From NCBI GenBank assembly GCA_016713825.1, contig JADJOJ010000001.1, forward strand, positions 186,001 through 250,000: 64,000 nucleotides of DNA, written 5' to 3'. Below, piece by piece: positions 46,228-55,596 of the stretch; positions within the stretch are counted from its first letter, which is position 1, and the number at the start of each line of letters is the position of its first letter. A program made the translations under genes and the position numbers. The notes under the pieces are model-generated. The model searched no databases. It worked only from the letters and a program-made list of their open reading frames with translations, and had not been told where the DNA came from. The DNA is from Candidatus Leptofilum gracile (lineage in GTDB: Bacteria > Chloroflexota > Anaerolineae > Promineifilales > Promineifilaceae).

Positions 46228-46779
46228 ATGACAAATGCAATTATTGTAGGCGATGGCCCCGGCGGACTTAGCTGTGCCCTGTTTTTAGCCAAAAAGGGAA
46301 TTGACACCACCGTTTTTGGGCAGGACAACACCGCCATGCATTATGCAGAGCTGCACAACTACCTGGGCATCCCCAAAATCTTGGGCAGCGATTTTCAGGA
46401 AATTGCTCGTAAGCAGGTGACAGATTTTGGCGCGAAGCTGGAAAACGCACTGGTTACCGAAGTGGCCAAAACCGATGATGGCTTCAGCGTCACCACCGAG
46501 GATGGCGCGACACACACGGCCAACTATGTGGTATTGGCCGAGGGCAAAGGGGTGAAGCTGAACCAAAGTTTGGGCTTAACCAAAGAGGGGCGCAGTGTAG
46601 AAGTGGATCGGAATGGGCGAACGGCCGTTGCCAATCTCTACGCCGTCGGCCGCAGCACCAAAATGAACCGCAGCCAGGCCATCATCTCCGCTGGCGAAGG
46701 CGCTTCCGCCGCCCTGGACATCCTCTCCACCGAAGCTGGCAAAGACGTGCTGGATTACGATTCACCACCAAAAGAGTAG
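46228..46779 (+). CDS. short FAD-dependent thioredoxin-reductase-like oxidoreductase
   Basis: 183 residues from the ATG at 46228 with GGAGGT upstream. FAD-binding IIVGDGPGGLSCALFLAKKG at the N-terminus, a central NYLGIPKILGSDF segment, and the terminal FAD motif NLYAVGRSTKMNRSQAIISAGEGASAAL. It resembles the FAD domain of thioredoxin reductase, but lacks the CxxC redox pair and the NADPH-binding insert. At under 200 residues it may need a partner. Function unclear. Confidence 0.8.
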   Translation: MTNAIIVGDGPGGLSCALFLAKKGIDTTVFGQDNTAMHYAELHNYLGIPKILGSDFQEIARKQVTDFGAKLENALVTEVAKTDDGFSVTTEDGATHTANYVVLAEGKGVKLNQSLGLTKEGRSVEVDRNGRTAVANLYAVGRSTKMNRSQAIISAGEGASAALDILSTEAGKDVLDYDSPPKE

Positions 46780-46784
46780 TTCGG

Positions 46785-46862
46785 TAAACCGTTATCCGTA
46801 ATCGGTAATCGGTTTGCCTGACCGATTACCGATTACCGATTACCGTTCACCGATAACCGAAC
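46785..46862. repeat. inverted repeat of GTAATCGG/CCGATTAC units
   Basis: Left arm CCGTAATCGGTAATCGG (about 46797), right arm CCGATTACCGATTACCGATT (about 46820). Long hairpin between convergent genes; likely bidirectional terminator. Confidence 0.8.
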
Positions 46863-46884
46863 GCGAAGCGGTCGCACAGCGACA

Positions 46885-47610
46885 TTACGGGCCAGGCGTC
46901 GGCGTTACCAACACATACCCCTTCGGAATCACCTGTTCAAAAGGCTCCACCGTTGGCGGAATATCCTCCGTAAACACCACCGATTCAAAACCCAACCCCT
47001 GCATAAACGTCAGCATAAACTGCTGGGCGTTGTAGTCGGCAACCTCTAACAGGTCGGTGGAGACGGCTTCTTCGCGCAGAGCGGCTTCCGCTTCCTGACG
47101 CACCAGCGTCTCTAGCTGCGGGTCCACGCTGGCAAACAGCCCCGTGTCCCGGTCCAGCACGCGAGAGGCTGCCGTGTCTAGCAGCGGCAAATCTTCAAAA
47201 ATGGTGGCGGGCGGCAAATGGATCATCACCGTCGTGGGATCAACGACCTGGATGTCGGCGGGGGTCATGTTGGCGAAATCAACCCCTGCGACGGCCAAAC
47301 CATGCGCCTCAAAGATAAGCGTCTCGCCCATCATCCCCCACAAAATATCGTTGTTGCGCTCAGCGATGACATTTTTTTGCAGCTCCACCGAAGCGGTTTC
47401 CAGCCGGGCCAAATCGTTGATCTGGCGCACGATGGTGGTGGAACTGGGCAGCACCACCGGCGTGGCAGGCAGCACCAGCTGCTGCACAAAGTCGCCAAAT
47501 GGCTGAGCCACGCTCTCTGCCTTGTTGATTGTGGCCACAAAGGTGTAGGCGGCAAGCGCACCCATCACAAAAAAAACGATTAAAAAGAGGTAAGCTAATT
47601 TTCTTAGCAT
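46885..47610 (-). CDS. DUF4230-domain membrane-anchored protein
   Basis: 241 residues: a single N-terminal signal-anchor (KLAYLFLIVFFVMGALAAYTFVA) and an extracytoplasmic DUF4230 domain with TTIVRQINDLARLETASVELQKNVI, GETLIFEAHGLAVAGVDF, PTTVMIHLPPATIFEDLPLLD and QEAEAALREEAV. AGGAG lies eight bases before the ATG. Function unknown, presumably envelope-associated. Confidence 0.88.
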   Translation of the reverse strand: MLRKLAYLFLIVFFVMGALAAYTFVATINKAESVAQPFGDFVQQLVLPATPVVLPSSTTIVRQINDLARLETASVELQKNVIAERNNDILWGMMGETLIFEAHGLAVAGVDFANMTPADIQVVDPTTVMIHLPPATIFEDLPLLDTAASRVLDRDTGLFASVDPQLETLVRQEAEAALREEAVSTDLLEVADYNAQQFMLTFMQGLGFESVVFTEDIPPTVEPFEQVIPKGYVLVTPTPGP

Positions 47611-47959
47611 TTTATTCTACTCCTGTGTAAATGGTGGTTGGTGGCTAGTGGCTGGTTCCAGCAACTAACAGCTAACCGCCAGCAGCTTTTTACACTTCTT
47701 CGACGCATAATTTGGGCGTCCGTCACCTGATAGAACGTGGAAACGGCCGTTTTCGTTGCAAATTCTGGTACTTTTGGCTAAATCCAGCCGTGGGCAAAAC
47801 ATCCGCACACGCGGAACTTTTGTTGATGACTTACCTGCCGAGTGCCAGGCACAGGGCAGAACCTGGTTCGCTTGAGACCAGAAGCCCTGTGCCCGGCACT
47901 GGTCTCCAAAAACACCCGCGTGCTTGACTTAACCCGCCCATTTCTTCACAATTCCCTGC
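47611..47959. repeat. gene-free stretch with inverted repeats
   Basis: Nt 47640-47690 has GGTGGTTGGTGGCTAGTGGCTGG-type units. Nt 47838-47905 is a long imperfect hairpin: AGTGCCAGGCACAGGGC facing GCCCTGTGCCCGGCACT. One ACGGCCGT at about 47741. The 71-codon frame here is not credible. Confidence 0.65.
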
Positions 47960-48247
47960 ATGATTATAGCGAGTTGCCTGCTTACTCTGGAATTAACCGA
48001 CGTCTTCTCATTAAAAGAAAAACGGAGCATCCTCAAATCGGTGCTGAAGCGGCTGCCGCAAAAGTTCAACGTGGCGGTGGCCGAAGTGGATAAGCATGAT
48101 GTGTGGGGAACGGCCGTTATCGCCCTGGTCATGGTAGGCAACGACGCCGCCCGCCTGCACAGCCAGCTGCAAAAAGCAATCTCCTGGCTAGAAACCCACC
48201 GCCCAGACGTACCCATTGCGGATTATGAGATTGAGATTTTGGCCTGA
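47960..48247 (+). CDS. DUF503 (YlxP-like) protein
   Basis: A 95-residue protein with the DUF503 pattern SLKEKRSILKSVLKRLPQKFNVAVAEVD, then VWGTAVIALVMVGNDAARL and a C-terminal DYEIEIL. In other bacteria the gene often sits beside ribosome-assembly/translation genes and the protein may bind nucleic acid. No such context here. Confidence 0.88.
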   Translation: MIIASCLLTLELTDVFSLKEKRSILKSVLKRLPQKFNVAVAEVDKHDVWGTAVIALVMVGNDAARLHSQLQKAISWLETHRPDVPIADYEIEILA

Positions 48248-48249
48248 GA

Positions 48250-48325
48250 AAAGATGTAATTGGTAATTGGTAATTGAGTAATTTTCAATAACGTCTCAAT
48301 CACCCAATTACCAATTACCAATCAT
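48250..48325. repeat. inverted repeat of AATTGGTAATTGG units
   Basis: TAATTGGTAATTGGTAATTG on the left (about 48258) and CCAATTACCAATTACCAA on the right (about 48304). Probable terminator of the DUF503 gene. Same family at 52.8 kb. Confidence 0.8.
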
Positions 48326-48360
48326 ACAGCAACCGTCGTGTGAACAACGGCTCGGTTCGG

Positions 48361-48366
48361 TATAAT
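48361..48366 (+). promoter_or_regulatory. TATAAT box suggesting a leaderless transcript
   Basis: TATAAT ends 7 nt before the ATG at 48374, so a transcript starting at the usual distance would begin at or near the start codon. No clear -35 box. Either the mRNA is leaderless or the internal ATG at 48410 is used. Confidence 0.4.
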
Positions 48367-48373
48367 CAACCGC

Positions 48374-50851
48374 ATGGAACAATCCACAGCGTTAAAACGT
48401 ATACAAACTATGGTTAAAGCAAACGCCTCAAAACTCCGACTTTTACTCCTGTTTTTTCTCTTTTTTGCCATTTTCGGTGCGTTGGCGGCACCAATCGCCG
48501 CCCAGGACGAGGAAAATGGCATCACCCTGGACCTAACGGTTGGCTACGACAGTTACTTCAAGCGAGAGCATTGGATTCCAGTGCAGGTAACGGCCGCCAA
48601 CAGCGGGCCTGCCGTAGAAGGGTACGTGCAAATTCGCGTACCGCAGGGTGGCGGACTAGAACCATCTGTCTACCGCACGCCGCTCAGCCTACCGACCCAA
48701 TCGAACAAGCGGGTTGTGCTTTACATAAAATTACCCGCAGGCGTTAACGTAGACCTGAGCTTGCATCAAGCAGATGGCTCCCTGGTGGCCGAAGTCAGCA
48801 GCGGCAATCTAAGCAATCTGGATGCCTCATCGGATTTGCTGTACGGCGTGGTTAGCCCAGACGCGGCCGAATTTGCCTTTTTAGAGCGCATTCCCGGCGG
48901 GCGCACCGATGCGGCCGTTGCTTTTTTAACGGTGGATGATTTGCCAGAAACGGCCGTTGCCTGGGCCGCCCTCGACGTATTGATTTTCAACGACACCGAC
49001 ACCAGCCAGCTCACCAGCCAGCAGCGCACCGCCCTGGAAGTATGGCTGAAGAACGGCGGCCAGCTCATCGTCACCGGTGGGGCCAATTGGCAGAAAACGG
49101 CCGTTTCCCTCACCGACCTGCTGCCCGTCACCGTAGACGGCAGCCGCTCCGTAGACGATTTGCCCGGCCTGCGCGAGCGCATCGGCATCGAGTTTCGCGA
49201 TCCGGGGCCGTACGTGGTGGCCACCAGCAGCCTGCGCAGCGGCGAGCTGATTTTCCGCCAGGACGACCTGCCGCTGCTGGCTCGCCAATCGGTCGGGCGC
49301 GGCTCCGTCTACTTTTTGGCGCTCGATCCACGCCTGGCACCCCTGCTAGATTGGGACGGCAGCGACGCCATTTGGGCCGCCATCGCCAGCCGGGTGCCCG
49401 CCGTCAGCAGCTGGGGGCTGGGGCCGCAAAACAGCTATGCCGCCACCGAAGCGGTCTCCAGCCTGCCCACGCTGGCCCTGCCCAGCATTTTGCAGCTCGT
49501 CGGCTTTTTGCTGGTTTACACCGTGGTCGCGGGGCCGCTCAACTACTGGATTTTGAAGCGGCGCAACCAGCTAGAAAAAGCGTGGCTCACCATTCCGGCA
49601 CTGGTGATCATTTTTAGCGCCATCACCTACTTCACCGGCTTCCAGCTGCGCGGCAACGACACCATCATCAACCAAATTTCCGTGGCGTACAGCCAGACGG
49701 ATGCGGAGCAGGCGGATGTGTACAGCCTGCTGGGTCTCTACTCGCCGCAGCGCAAAACGTATGACCTGGTACTGCCGCCCAACGCGCTGGCACGGCCGTA
49801 TTCGCAAAACTTCGGCGCACCGTTCAACAGCGACGAGGCCAATATTGGGGCGATCACCTACGGCAACGAGGTTACCATCTCCGACGTGCGGGTAGACATC
49901 GGCGACATTTCCGTCTTCCTGGCCGAAAGCGCCGTCCCGGCAGTGGATGTGAGCGGTTCGGCCACGCTCACCGTCGAGGGCAACAGCCTGATTTTGGCCC
50001 TCGACGTGCTGAACAACAGCGATGTGACCCTGGAAACCGCCTCCATTCTGGTGGGCAACCGCGCCCTGTCGGTAGGCGAAATTGCCCCCAACGAGCGCAC
50101 CACCCTCTCCCTGCCGATGGGGGTGACCGGCTCCACGACTTCGGTGTTTACCGGCGGTTTTTCCTCCGGCACGCCGCTCTCGGCCAATGCAGAGACCATT
50201 CTGGGTTCGTTCGATTATTACAACGACCGGATTTTGTACCCGCGCTGGCAGCTTTTGCAGGCGTTAGAGAGCAGCAATTTTGGCGGCAGCAGCACGTTTG
50301 CTATTCCGGCGGAAACGGCCGTACTCATCGCCTGGTCCACCGAGCCACAAATCAACGCCAGCCTGGGAGAGGACGCCTTCGACAGCGAAAGCACCACCCT
50401 GTACCTGATTGAAATTCCGCTGGAGCAAAATTTAGTAAGCGGCCGGAATATCACCATCCCCATCTCCCTGCTCAACTGGCAGCCGCTGGCCAATAACAAC
50501 GTCTACAATCCCACCATTCAGGATTTGTACCTCAACGGCGGCTGGGTCGAATTTTCCTACACCCCCTGGCCGGAGCTGCAAGGCATGGACGTAACGCGGC
50601 TCGGCTTTTCGCTGACGCAGCAGTTTGAAGACCCCACCCAACTCACCCCAGAAGTACGCATTTGGGATTTTGAGGAGGGCGACTGGCAGCTGATCGACAA
50701 TGCAGCCTGGGGGCGCAACAACATTCAGGAGTTTGCCCCGTACATTGGCCCCAACAACGAAGTGCGCCTGCGCCTGCAAGACAACAACAGCCAATTCGGC
50801 CTGGGCATCGGCGAAATTTACCCAATATTGACGGGGAATTTAGACGAGTAA
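48374..50851 (+). CDS. large exported membrane protein of an envelope cluster
   Basis: 825 residues. Signal segment LRLLLLFFLFFAIFGALAAPIAAQ, then a beta-rich ectodomain (YFKREHWIPVQVTAANSGPAVEG), a Rossmann/GATase-like middle part (AWAALDVLIFNDTDTSQLTSQQR, LKNGGQLIVTGGANWQKT), then two membrane helices (SILQLVGFLLVYTVVAGPLNYWILKRR, WLTIPALVIIFSAITYFTGFQLRG) and another beta-rich domain. Proteins of this build occur with ABC-2 transporters, DUF58 and vWA proteins, but their job is not established. Alternative start at 48410. Confidence 0.75.
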   Translation: MEQSTALKRIQTMVKANASKLRLLLLFFLFFAIFGALAAPIAAQDEENGITLDLTVGYDSYFKREHWIPVQVTAANSGPAVEGYVQIRVPQGGGLEPSVYRTPLSLPTQSNKRVVLYIKLPAGVNVDLSLHQADGSLVAEVSSGNLSNLDASSDLLYGVVSPDAAEFAFLERIPGGRTDAAVAFLTVDDLPETAVAWAALDVLIFNDTDTSQLTSQQRTALEVWLKNGGQLIVTGGANWQKTAVSLTDLLPVTVDGSRSVDDLPGLRERIGIEFRDPGPYVVATSSLRSGELIFRQDDLPLLARQSVGRGSVYFLALDPRLAPLLDWDGSDAIWAAIASRVPAVSSWGLGPQNSYAATEAVSSLPTLALPSILQLVGFLLVYTVVAGPLNYWILKRRNQLEKAWLTIPALVIIFSAITYFTGFQLRGNDTIINQISVAYSQTDAEQADVYSLLGLYSPQRKTYDLVLPPNALARPYSQNFGAPFNSDEANIGAITYGNEVTISDVRVDIGDISVFLAESAVPAVDVSGSATLTVEGNSLILALDVLNNSDVTLETASILVGNRALSVGEIAPNERTTLSLPMGVTGSTTSVFTGGFSSGTPLSANAETILGSFDYYNDRILYPRWQLLQALESSNFGGSSTFAIPAETAVLIAWSTEPQINASLGEDAFDSESTTLYLIEIPLEQNLVSGRNITIPISLLNWQPLANNNVYNPTIQDLYLNGGWVEFSYTPWPELQGMDVTRLGFSLTQQFEDPTQLTPEVRIWDFEEGDWQLIDNAAWGRNNIQEFAPYIGPNNEVRLRLQDNNSQFGLGIGEIYPILTGNLDE

Positions 50852-50854
50852 GTA

Positions 50855-50962
50855 GGTTCCAAAACCTGACAGGTTTAGGAACCTACGCCAGCTGTAGACG
50901 ATTTGTTTAGCAAACTTACTTTGAGGCAAAGACAGCTCGTAAACCTGTCAGGTTTCTAGAGA
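50855..50962. repeat. AACCTGACAGGTTT palindromes
   Basis: Two copies, about 50866 and 50943, each a self-complementary AACCTG(A/T)CAGGTTT, inside GGTTCC/GGAACC flanks. They lie between the exported protein and the ABC ATPase genes. Confidence 0.65.
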
Positions 50963-50977
50963 AGACACAAAATATTT

Positions 50978-51931
50978 ATGTCAACAATCATCGAAATTCA
51001 AGGACTCACCAAAAAATACGGCGACCTGACCGCGCTCAACGACCTGACCCTCAACATTCAGGAGGGCGAGGTGTTTGGCTTTATTGGGCCAAACGGCGCG
51101 GGCAAAACCACCACCATGCGCATCCTCACCACCCTGCTGAAGCCCAGCAGCGGCAAGGCGTGGGTGGCGGGCGAATCGGTCATCGACAACCCGCGGGCGG
51201 TGCGGCGCAACATCGGCTACATGCCCGACTTTTTCGGCGTGTACGACGACATGAAGGTGTGGGAATATTTGGATTTCTTCGCCGCCTGCTACGACATTCC
51301 CCAATCTACCCGGCTGGGCATGGTGGATGATTTACTAGCGCTGGTGGATTTGGGCCACAAAAAAGATGCGTTTGTAGACAGCCTGAGCCGGGGGATGAAG
51401 CAGCGGCTCTGCCTGGCGCGCACGCTGGCCCACGACCCGCAGGTGCTCATTTTGGATGAACCCGCCAGCGGCCTGGACCCCCGCGCCCGCATCGAGATGC
51501 GCGAACTGCTGCGCGAGCTGAAAACGATGGGCAAAACAATCTTCTTTTCGTCGCACATTTTGTCTGAGGTGGCGGATATTTGCACCAGCATCGCCATTTT
51601 GGAGGCGGGCGGCCTGGTGGCCTACGGCGACATGGCGGAGATGAAGCGCCAGCTGCGGGCGCACCGGCTCATCCAGCTGCGCGCCCTGGGCGATCTGACA
51701 CCCATCCAGGAATTTTTGCTGCGCCACGAGGCGGTGGAAAGCATCATCACCTCGGAGGAGATGGACATTCCTTCGGATTCGCTGCGCTTTGATTTTACGG
51801 GTGATGATGCGGCGCTGAGCCAGCTTCTGGCCAGCCTGATCGGCAACAAGTTCCAGGTGGTGGCCTTCCAGGAAGAGACGGGCGATTTGGAAGACGTCTT
51901 TTTGCAGGTAACCAAAGGCATTGTGAATTGA
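50978..51931 (+). CDS. ABC-2 type transporter ATP-binding protein
   Basis: 317 residues. Walker A GPNGAGKTTTMRIL (about 37-50), signature LSRGMKQRLCLARTL, Walker B QVLILDEPASGLDPRARIE, and an H-loop FFSSHILSEVADIC. A C-terminal extension is typical of ABC-2/CcmA-like ATPases for gliding or polysaccharide export. Its last bases overlap the following permease start by 4 nt. Confidence 0.93.
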   Translation: MSTIIEIQGLTKKYGDLTALNDLTLNIQEGEVFGFIGPNGAGKTTTMRILTTLLKPSSGKAWVAGESVIDNPRAVRRNIGYMPDFFGVYDDMKVWEYLDFFAACYDIPQSTRLGMVDDLLALVDLGHKKDAFVDSLSRGMKQRLCLARTLAHDPQVLILDEPASGLDPRARIEMRELLRELKTMGKTIFFSSHILSEVADICTSIAILEAGGLVAYGDMAEMKRQLRAHRLIQLRALGDLTPIQEFLLRHEAVESIITSEEMDIPSDSLRFDFTGDDAALSQLLASLIGNKFQVVAFQEETGDLEDVFLQVTKGIVN

Positions 51932-52755
51932 GATGGGCTTCCCCGGTAACGCTGCGGGCAGGTTGGCACTGGTTCCGCTCGCTGAACGAGAACCCGATTT
52001 ACCTGCGCGAAAAAGGGAGCTGGGGCAATCCAAATCCGTTTTACGAGACGCTGCGCCGCTATTCGCCGTTTGTGGTGATGGGGGCGATTGTGCTGGGGCT
52101 GTGCGCGGGCACCAATCCGGCGCTGCTGGGCGCAACGGAAGATGATGAGCTGTTTGCTTTTATTTGCGTGCTCTGCTTGCCGGGTGCGCTGCTGTCGATG
52201 TTAACAATTTATGGCTCGTTTATGGCTCCGGCGTTGACGGCACCGACGATTAGCATGGAAGTGGATCGGGGCACGTGGGATATTTTGCGCCTGACGCCCC
52301 ATTCGACGGCGAGCATTTTGCTGGCGAAGCTGTTTGGCGGGCTGGCGCGGCTGCGCATCTGGCGGGTGATGCTGGCGCTGAGCGGCTTTCAGGCGCTGAT
52401 GCTGGTTTTGGTGCTCGCTTTTACGGCGGGAACAACGGCCGTTCCCAGCATCTTCATTGGTTTGGGGGCGTTGATACGGCCGTGGGTAGAGGTGCTGTTT
52501 GCGGCGTTTATCGGCATGTACCTGTCTACCTGGGTCAAATCGGCCCGGCTGGCGCTGGCGGGCAGCTACGTGAGCGTGGTGATTATGAAAATTTTTAGCA
52601 ACAGCGCCATCTGGCTGGGCATCTGGAGTTTGTTTGGCGTGGATGACGGCGGGGTGTTGACGGGCAGCATTTTATCGCCAGCTGTGGTGTATGGAACGGC
52701 CGTACTGCTCCTCTGGTGGGGCATTGTGCGGCAGGCAAGTAAACTGAGCAGTTGA
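51928..52755 (+). CDS. ABC-2 type permease
   Basis: 275 residues, about six membrane helices (RYSPFVVMGAIVLGLCAG, FICVLCLPGALLSMLTIYGSF, VMLALSGFQALMLVLVLAFTAG, WVEVLFAAFIGMYLS). Contains TISMEVDRGTWDILRLTPHS, the coupling-helix motif typical of ABC-2 permeases. TTG start at 51928 overlaps the stop of the ATPase gene. Confidence 0.85.
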   Translation: MRWASPVTLRAGWHWFRSLNENPIYLREKGSWGNPNPFYETLRRYSPFVVMGAIVLGLCAGTNPALLGATEDDELFAFICVLCLPGALLSMLTIYGSFMAPALTAPTISMEVDRGTWDILRLTPHSTASILLAKLFGGLARLRIWRVMLALSGFQALMLVLVLAFTAGTTAVPSIFIGLGALIRPWVEVLFAAFIGMYLSTWVKSARLALAGSYVSVVIMKIFSNSAIWLGIWSLFGVDDGGVLTGSILSPAVVYGTAVLLLWWGIVRQASKLSS

Positions 52756-52862
52756 GCCAGACTTCAAAAGTCTTGAAAGCTGCTGGAAATTGCAAGAACA
52801 TGCGCAAGACTTTTGAAGTCTATGGTGAGCAAATTACCAATTACTCAATTACCCAATTACAA
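52756..52862. repeat. inverted repeats AGACTTCAAAAGTCTT and AATTACCAATTACT
   Basis: AGACTTCAAAAGTCTTG near 52759 faces CAAGACTTTTGAAGTCT near 52804; then AAATTACCAATTACTCAATT at 52833. Lies between the two permease genes. Confidence 0.7.
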
Positions 52863-52878
52863 TCTTTTTTGAGGCATT

Positions 52879-53832
52879 ATGACCGAACTTGTACAAGAAC
52901 CAGCAACCAAAAAGAAAAGCTTCATCCAGCGGCTGCGGGAAAATCCGGTGACGGTGAAGGAACTGCGCAGCCGGATGCGCGGGCGGCGCGCCTTTGTCGT
53001 GCTCACCGTGCATCTGCTGGTGATGAGCGGCTTTATCACCCTGGTTTACTCCGCCTTTGCCTCGGCGGCCAGCGGGCCGTTTGGCCCCGATTCGCGTGAG
53101 GTGGGCAAGGTGATCTTTAGCTCGGTGCTGGGGTTGCAGGTGATGCTGGTCATTTTTGTGGGGCCATCGTTTACGGCGGGGGCGATCAGCGGCGAGAAGG
53201 AGCGGCAGACGTATGATTTGCTGCGCACCACGCTGCTCTCGGCCAAATCATTTGTGGCGGGCAAGCTGCTGTCGGCGTTGAGCTACGTGCTGCTGCTTAT
53301 TTTTGTAGCCATCCCGCTGCAAAGCATCGCCTTTTTGATGGGCGGCGTGGCGGTGATTGAGCTGGTTTTGTCGCAGGTGATTGTGTTGGTAAGCGCCGTC
53401 ACGTTTGCTTTGTGGGGATTGTACGCCTCGTCGCGCATGCGCACGACGCTTTCGGCCAGCGTGGTGACCTTTGCCGGGGCGCTGTTTGTCACGGTGGGCA
53501 TTCCGGTGGTGGTGGGGTTGTTTAGCATGATTTTGAGCCCATTTTTTGCGGGAGCGGCCGTTTTTAGCTGGCAGGCTGAGGCGGCATTGATGTATGCGCT
53601 CATGTTTCTGGCGGGAACCAATCTGCCCGCCACGCTAATTGTGAGCGATATTGTGCTGGTGGAAGAGGGGTCGCTTTGGTATTTCAGCACCTCGGTTGGC
53701 GGATTTTCTGGCAGCAGCCACACCGTTTGGCTCTTTTCACCCTGGCCGCTCTTTTTGATTTTGTATATTTTGCTGGCAGTGGTTTTGTTTTACGCAACCG
53801 TGCGGCGCGTGCGCAAAATCGCGACGCAGTAA
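52879..53832 (+). CDS. ABC-2 type permease, second
   Basis: 317 residues, about six helices (AFVVLTVHLLVMSGFITLVYS, LGLQVMLVIFVGPSFTAG, LLLIFVAIPLQSIAFLMGGV, VIVLVSAVTFALWGLYAS, ALFVTVGIPVVVGLFSMIL, LFLILYILLAVVLFYAT). The motif SGEKERQTYDLLRTTLLSAK is the permease coupling segment. Belongs with the upstream ATPase and first permease as one exporter of unknown substrate. Confidence 0.88.
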   Translation: MTELVQEPATKKKSFIQRLRENPVTVKELRSRMRGRRAFVVLTVHLLVMSGFITLVYSAFASAASGPFGPDSREVGKVIFSSVLGLQVMLVIFVGPSFTAGAISGEKERQTYDLLRTTLLSAKSFVAGKLLSALSYVLLLIFVAIPLQSIAFLMGGVAVIELVLSQVIVLVSAVTFALWGLYASSRMRTTLSASVVTFAGALFVTVGIPVVVGLFSMILSPFFAGAAVFSWQAEAALMYALMFLAGTNLPATLIVSDIVLVEEGSLWYFSTSVGGFSGSSHTVWLFSPWPLFLILYILLAVVLFYATVRRVRKIATQ

Positions 53833-53835
53833 ATG

Positions 53836-53906
53836 CGGGAGATTGGCGATTAGAGATTGGCGATTACAACGCTCCCAATCTCCAATCTCCAATCTCCAAT
53901 CTCTTA
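53836..53906. repeat. tandem/inverted GAGATTGGCGATT repeats
   Basis: GGAGATTGGCGATTAGAG on the left, CCAATCTCC repeated four times on the right. Open frames through this stretch read as SPISNLL-like repeat peptide, so the next gene starts after it. Confidence 0.75.
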
Positions 53907-53909
53907 TTG

Positions 53910-55571
53910 ATGAACGAACGATTTGAGGATTTGAAGCAGCAGTTGAGGCAGTGGAACGGCCGTCGCCGCATGCGTGATGGTTTGTTGTGGCTGCCGCGTG
54001 GGCTGCTGCTGGGGCTGCTGCTGGGCGTGATTGTGGCTACGGTGGCTCGCTTCCGCCCGCTGCTGACGAACGAGGAAGTGGGGTTGGTGGCTGGTGGTTT
54101 GGGGCTGGTCGGGCTGCTTGGGGCCGTCATCTGGCTGATCAGCCAGCGGCGGGATTTATTGCAGCAGGCGCGGTTTGCCGACCGGCAGTTTTTGCTGAAG
54201 GAGCGGGCGAGTACGGCCGTTGAAATCCAAACGCAGCAGCTAGAGGCCACTCCTACCCTGGCTGAATTGCAACTGGATGATGCGTTAACGGCCGTTCGCC
54301 GCGTAGACACCCAGGCGATGCTGCCCTTCACCGTGAACCGACAGGATTGGTTACTGATTTTACTGGCGATGGTTTTGTTGGGAACGGCCGTACTCCTCCC
54401 CAATACCCAGGAATCTGAACTCCTCAAAAGCCGCGCCATCCAGGAAACCATCGCCGAACAGGTGGAGGCGCTGGAAGCGCTGGAAGAAGAAATTATCCAA
54501 AATCCTGAACTGACGGATGAGCAGGAAGAAGAGCTGCTGGAGCCGATCCAAAATGCGCTGGAAGGGTTGGAGCAGGGCAACCTGAGCCAGGAAGAAGCGG
54601 TCGCCACGCTGTCGGAGGCGGAAGCGGATTTGCGGGAGCTGGCGACTAACAACGACCAATCGAATTTGCAGCAAGCGCTGCAAGACGCGGGCCAGCCGCT
54701 GGCGGAAAACCAGAACAGCCAATCGCTGGGGCAAAATTTGCAGAATGGCAATTTGTCCCAGGCGGGGTCGGCGGCGGCGCAGCTAGCGGACAGTTTACCG
54801 ACCTTGTCTGAAGATGAGTTGGCTGAGTTGGCGGAAGATTTGATGGAAACGGCCGCTTCCCTCCAAGATGTAGACAGTGAACTGGCCAATGAACTCGCCG
54901 CCGCCGCCGAAGCGCTGCAAAACGGGGACGTTGCCGCCGCGCAGCAGGCGTTGCAGCAAGCCGCTGGCACCCTCCAGCAGCGCGCCCAGAGCAATGCCGC
55001 CGCCGGACAGGCCAACGCCGCCGCCAGCCAGCTGGGCGAAGGGCGGCAAGAAGTCGCGGAAGCCGGTCAAGGCAACCAATCTGGCCAAGGCCAACAAGCC
55101 GAAGGCAGCGGCCAAGGCCAGGGGCAAGGTGAAGGCCAAGGCGAGGGTCAGGGTCAGGGAGAAGGTTCTGGGCAAGGGCAGGGCCAGGGGCAAGGACAAG
55201 GTTCTGGCGAAGGCAGCGGGCAAGGCCAAGGCGCTGGGCAGGGTAGCGGCAGCGAGCAAGGCACGGGGCAAGGTGGCCCCGGTCCCGGCGGTGGGCACGC
55301 GGAAAATGTGTTTGCGCCTGATCTGGTAGATTTGAGCGGTTTTGAGGGTGAAGAGGTGGAGCTGCCCGCCGAATGTCTGGCCGATCCGGCTTCTTGCGGC
55401 GGTCTGCTCAGCGAAAATCCCACCGAGTTTGGCGACGAGCAAAGCATCGTGCCGTACGAGCAAGTGTTTGGCGATTACCAAAACGCCGCCAACGAAGCCC
55501 TCGCCGACGACTACATCCCGCTCGGCCTCAAGGGGTACATTCGCGACTACTTCTCCTCCCTGGAACCGTAG
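53910..55571 (+). CDS. coiled-coil membrane protein with Gly/Gln-rich tail (DUF4175-like)
   Basis: 553 residues. ATG 53910 lies directly after the repeat; earlier in-frame start codons only translate the repeat. Three hydrophobic helices (WLPRGLLLGLLLGVIVATVARF, GLVAGGLGLVGLLGAVIWLIS, WLLILLAMVLLGTAVLLP), a long Glu/Ala-rich coiled coil (about 180-370), then a Gly/Gln/Glu/Ser low-complexity stretch (SGQGQGQGEGQGEGQG type, about 395-480), and an acidic C-terminus. Similar proteins accompany MoxR and DUF58 genes. Confidence 0.8.
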   Translation: MNERFEDLKQQLRQWNGRRRMRDGLLWLPRGLLLGLLLGVIVATVARFRPLLTNEEVGLVAGGLGLVGLLGAVIWLISQRRDLLQQARFADRQFLLKERASTAVEIQTQQLEATPTLAELQLDDALTAVRRVDTQAMLPFTVNRQDWLLILLAMVLLGTAVLLPNTQESELLKSRAIQETIAEQVEALEALEEEIIQNPELTDEQEEELLEPIQNALEGLEQGNLSQEEAVATLSEAEADLRELATNNDQSNLQQALQDAGQPLAENQNSQSLGQNLQNGNLSQAGSAAAQLADSLPTLSEDELAELAEDLMETAASLQDVDSELANELAAAAEALQNGDVAAAQQALQQAAGTLQQRAQSNAAAGQANAAASQLGEGRQEVAEAGQGNQSGQGQQAEGSGQGQGQGEGQGEGQGQGEGSGQGQGQGQGQGSGEGSGQGQGAGQGSGSEQGTGQGGPGPGGGHAENVFAPDLVDLSGFEGEEVELPAECLADPASCGGLLSENPTEFGDEQSIVPYEQVFGDYQNAANEALADDYIPLGLKGYIRDYFSSLEP

Positions 55572-55596
55572 CCGCGCATTCTTTGCGCGAAAAATC

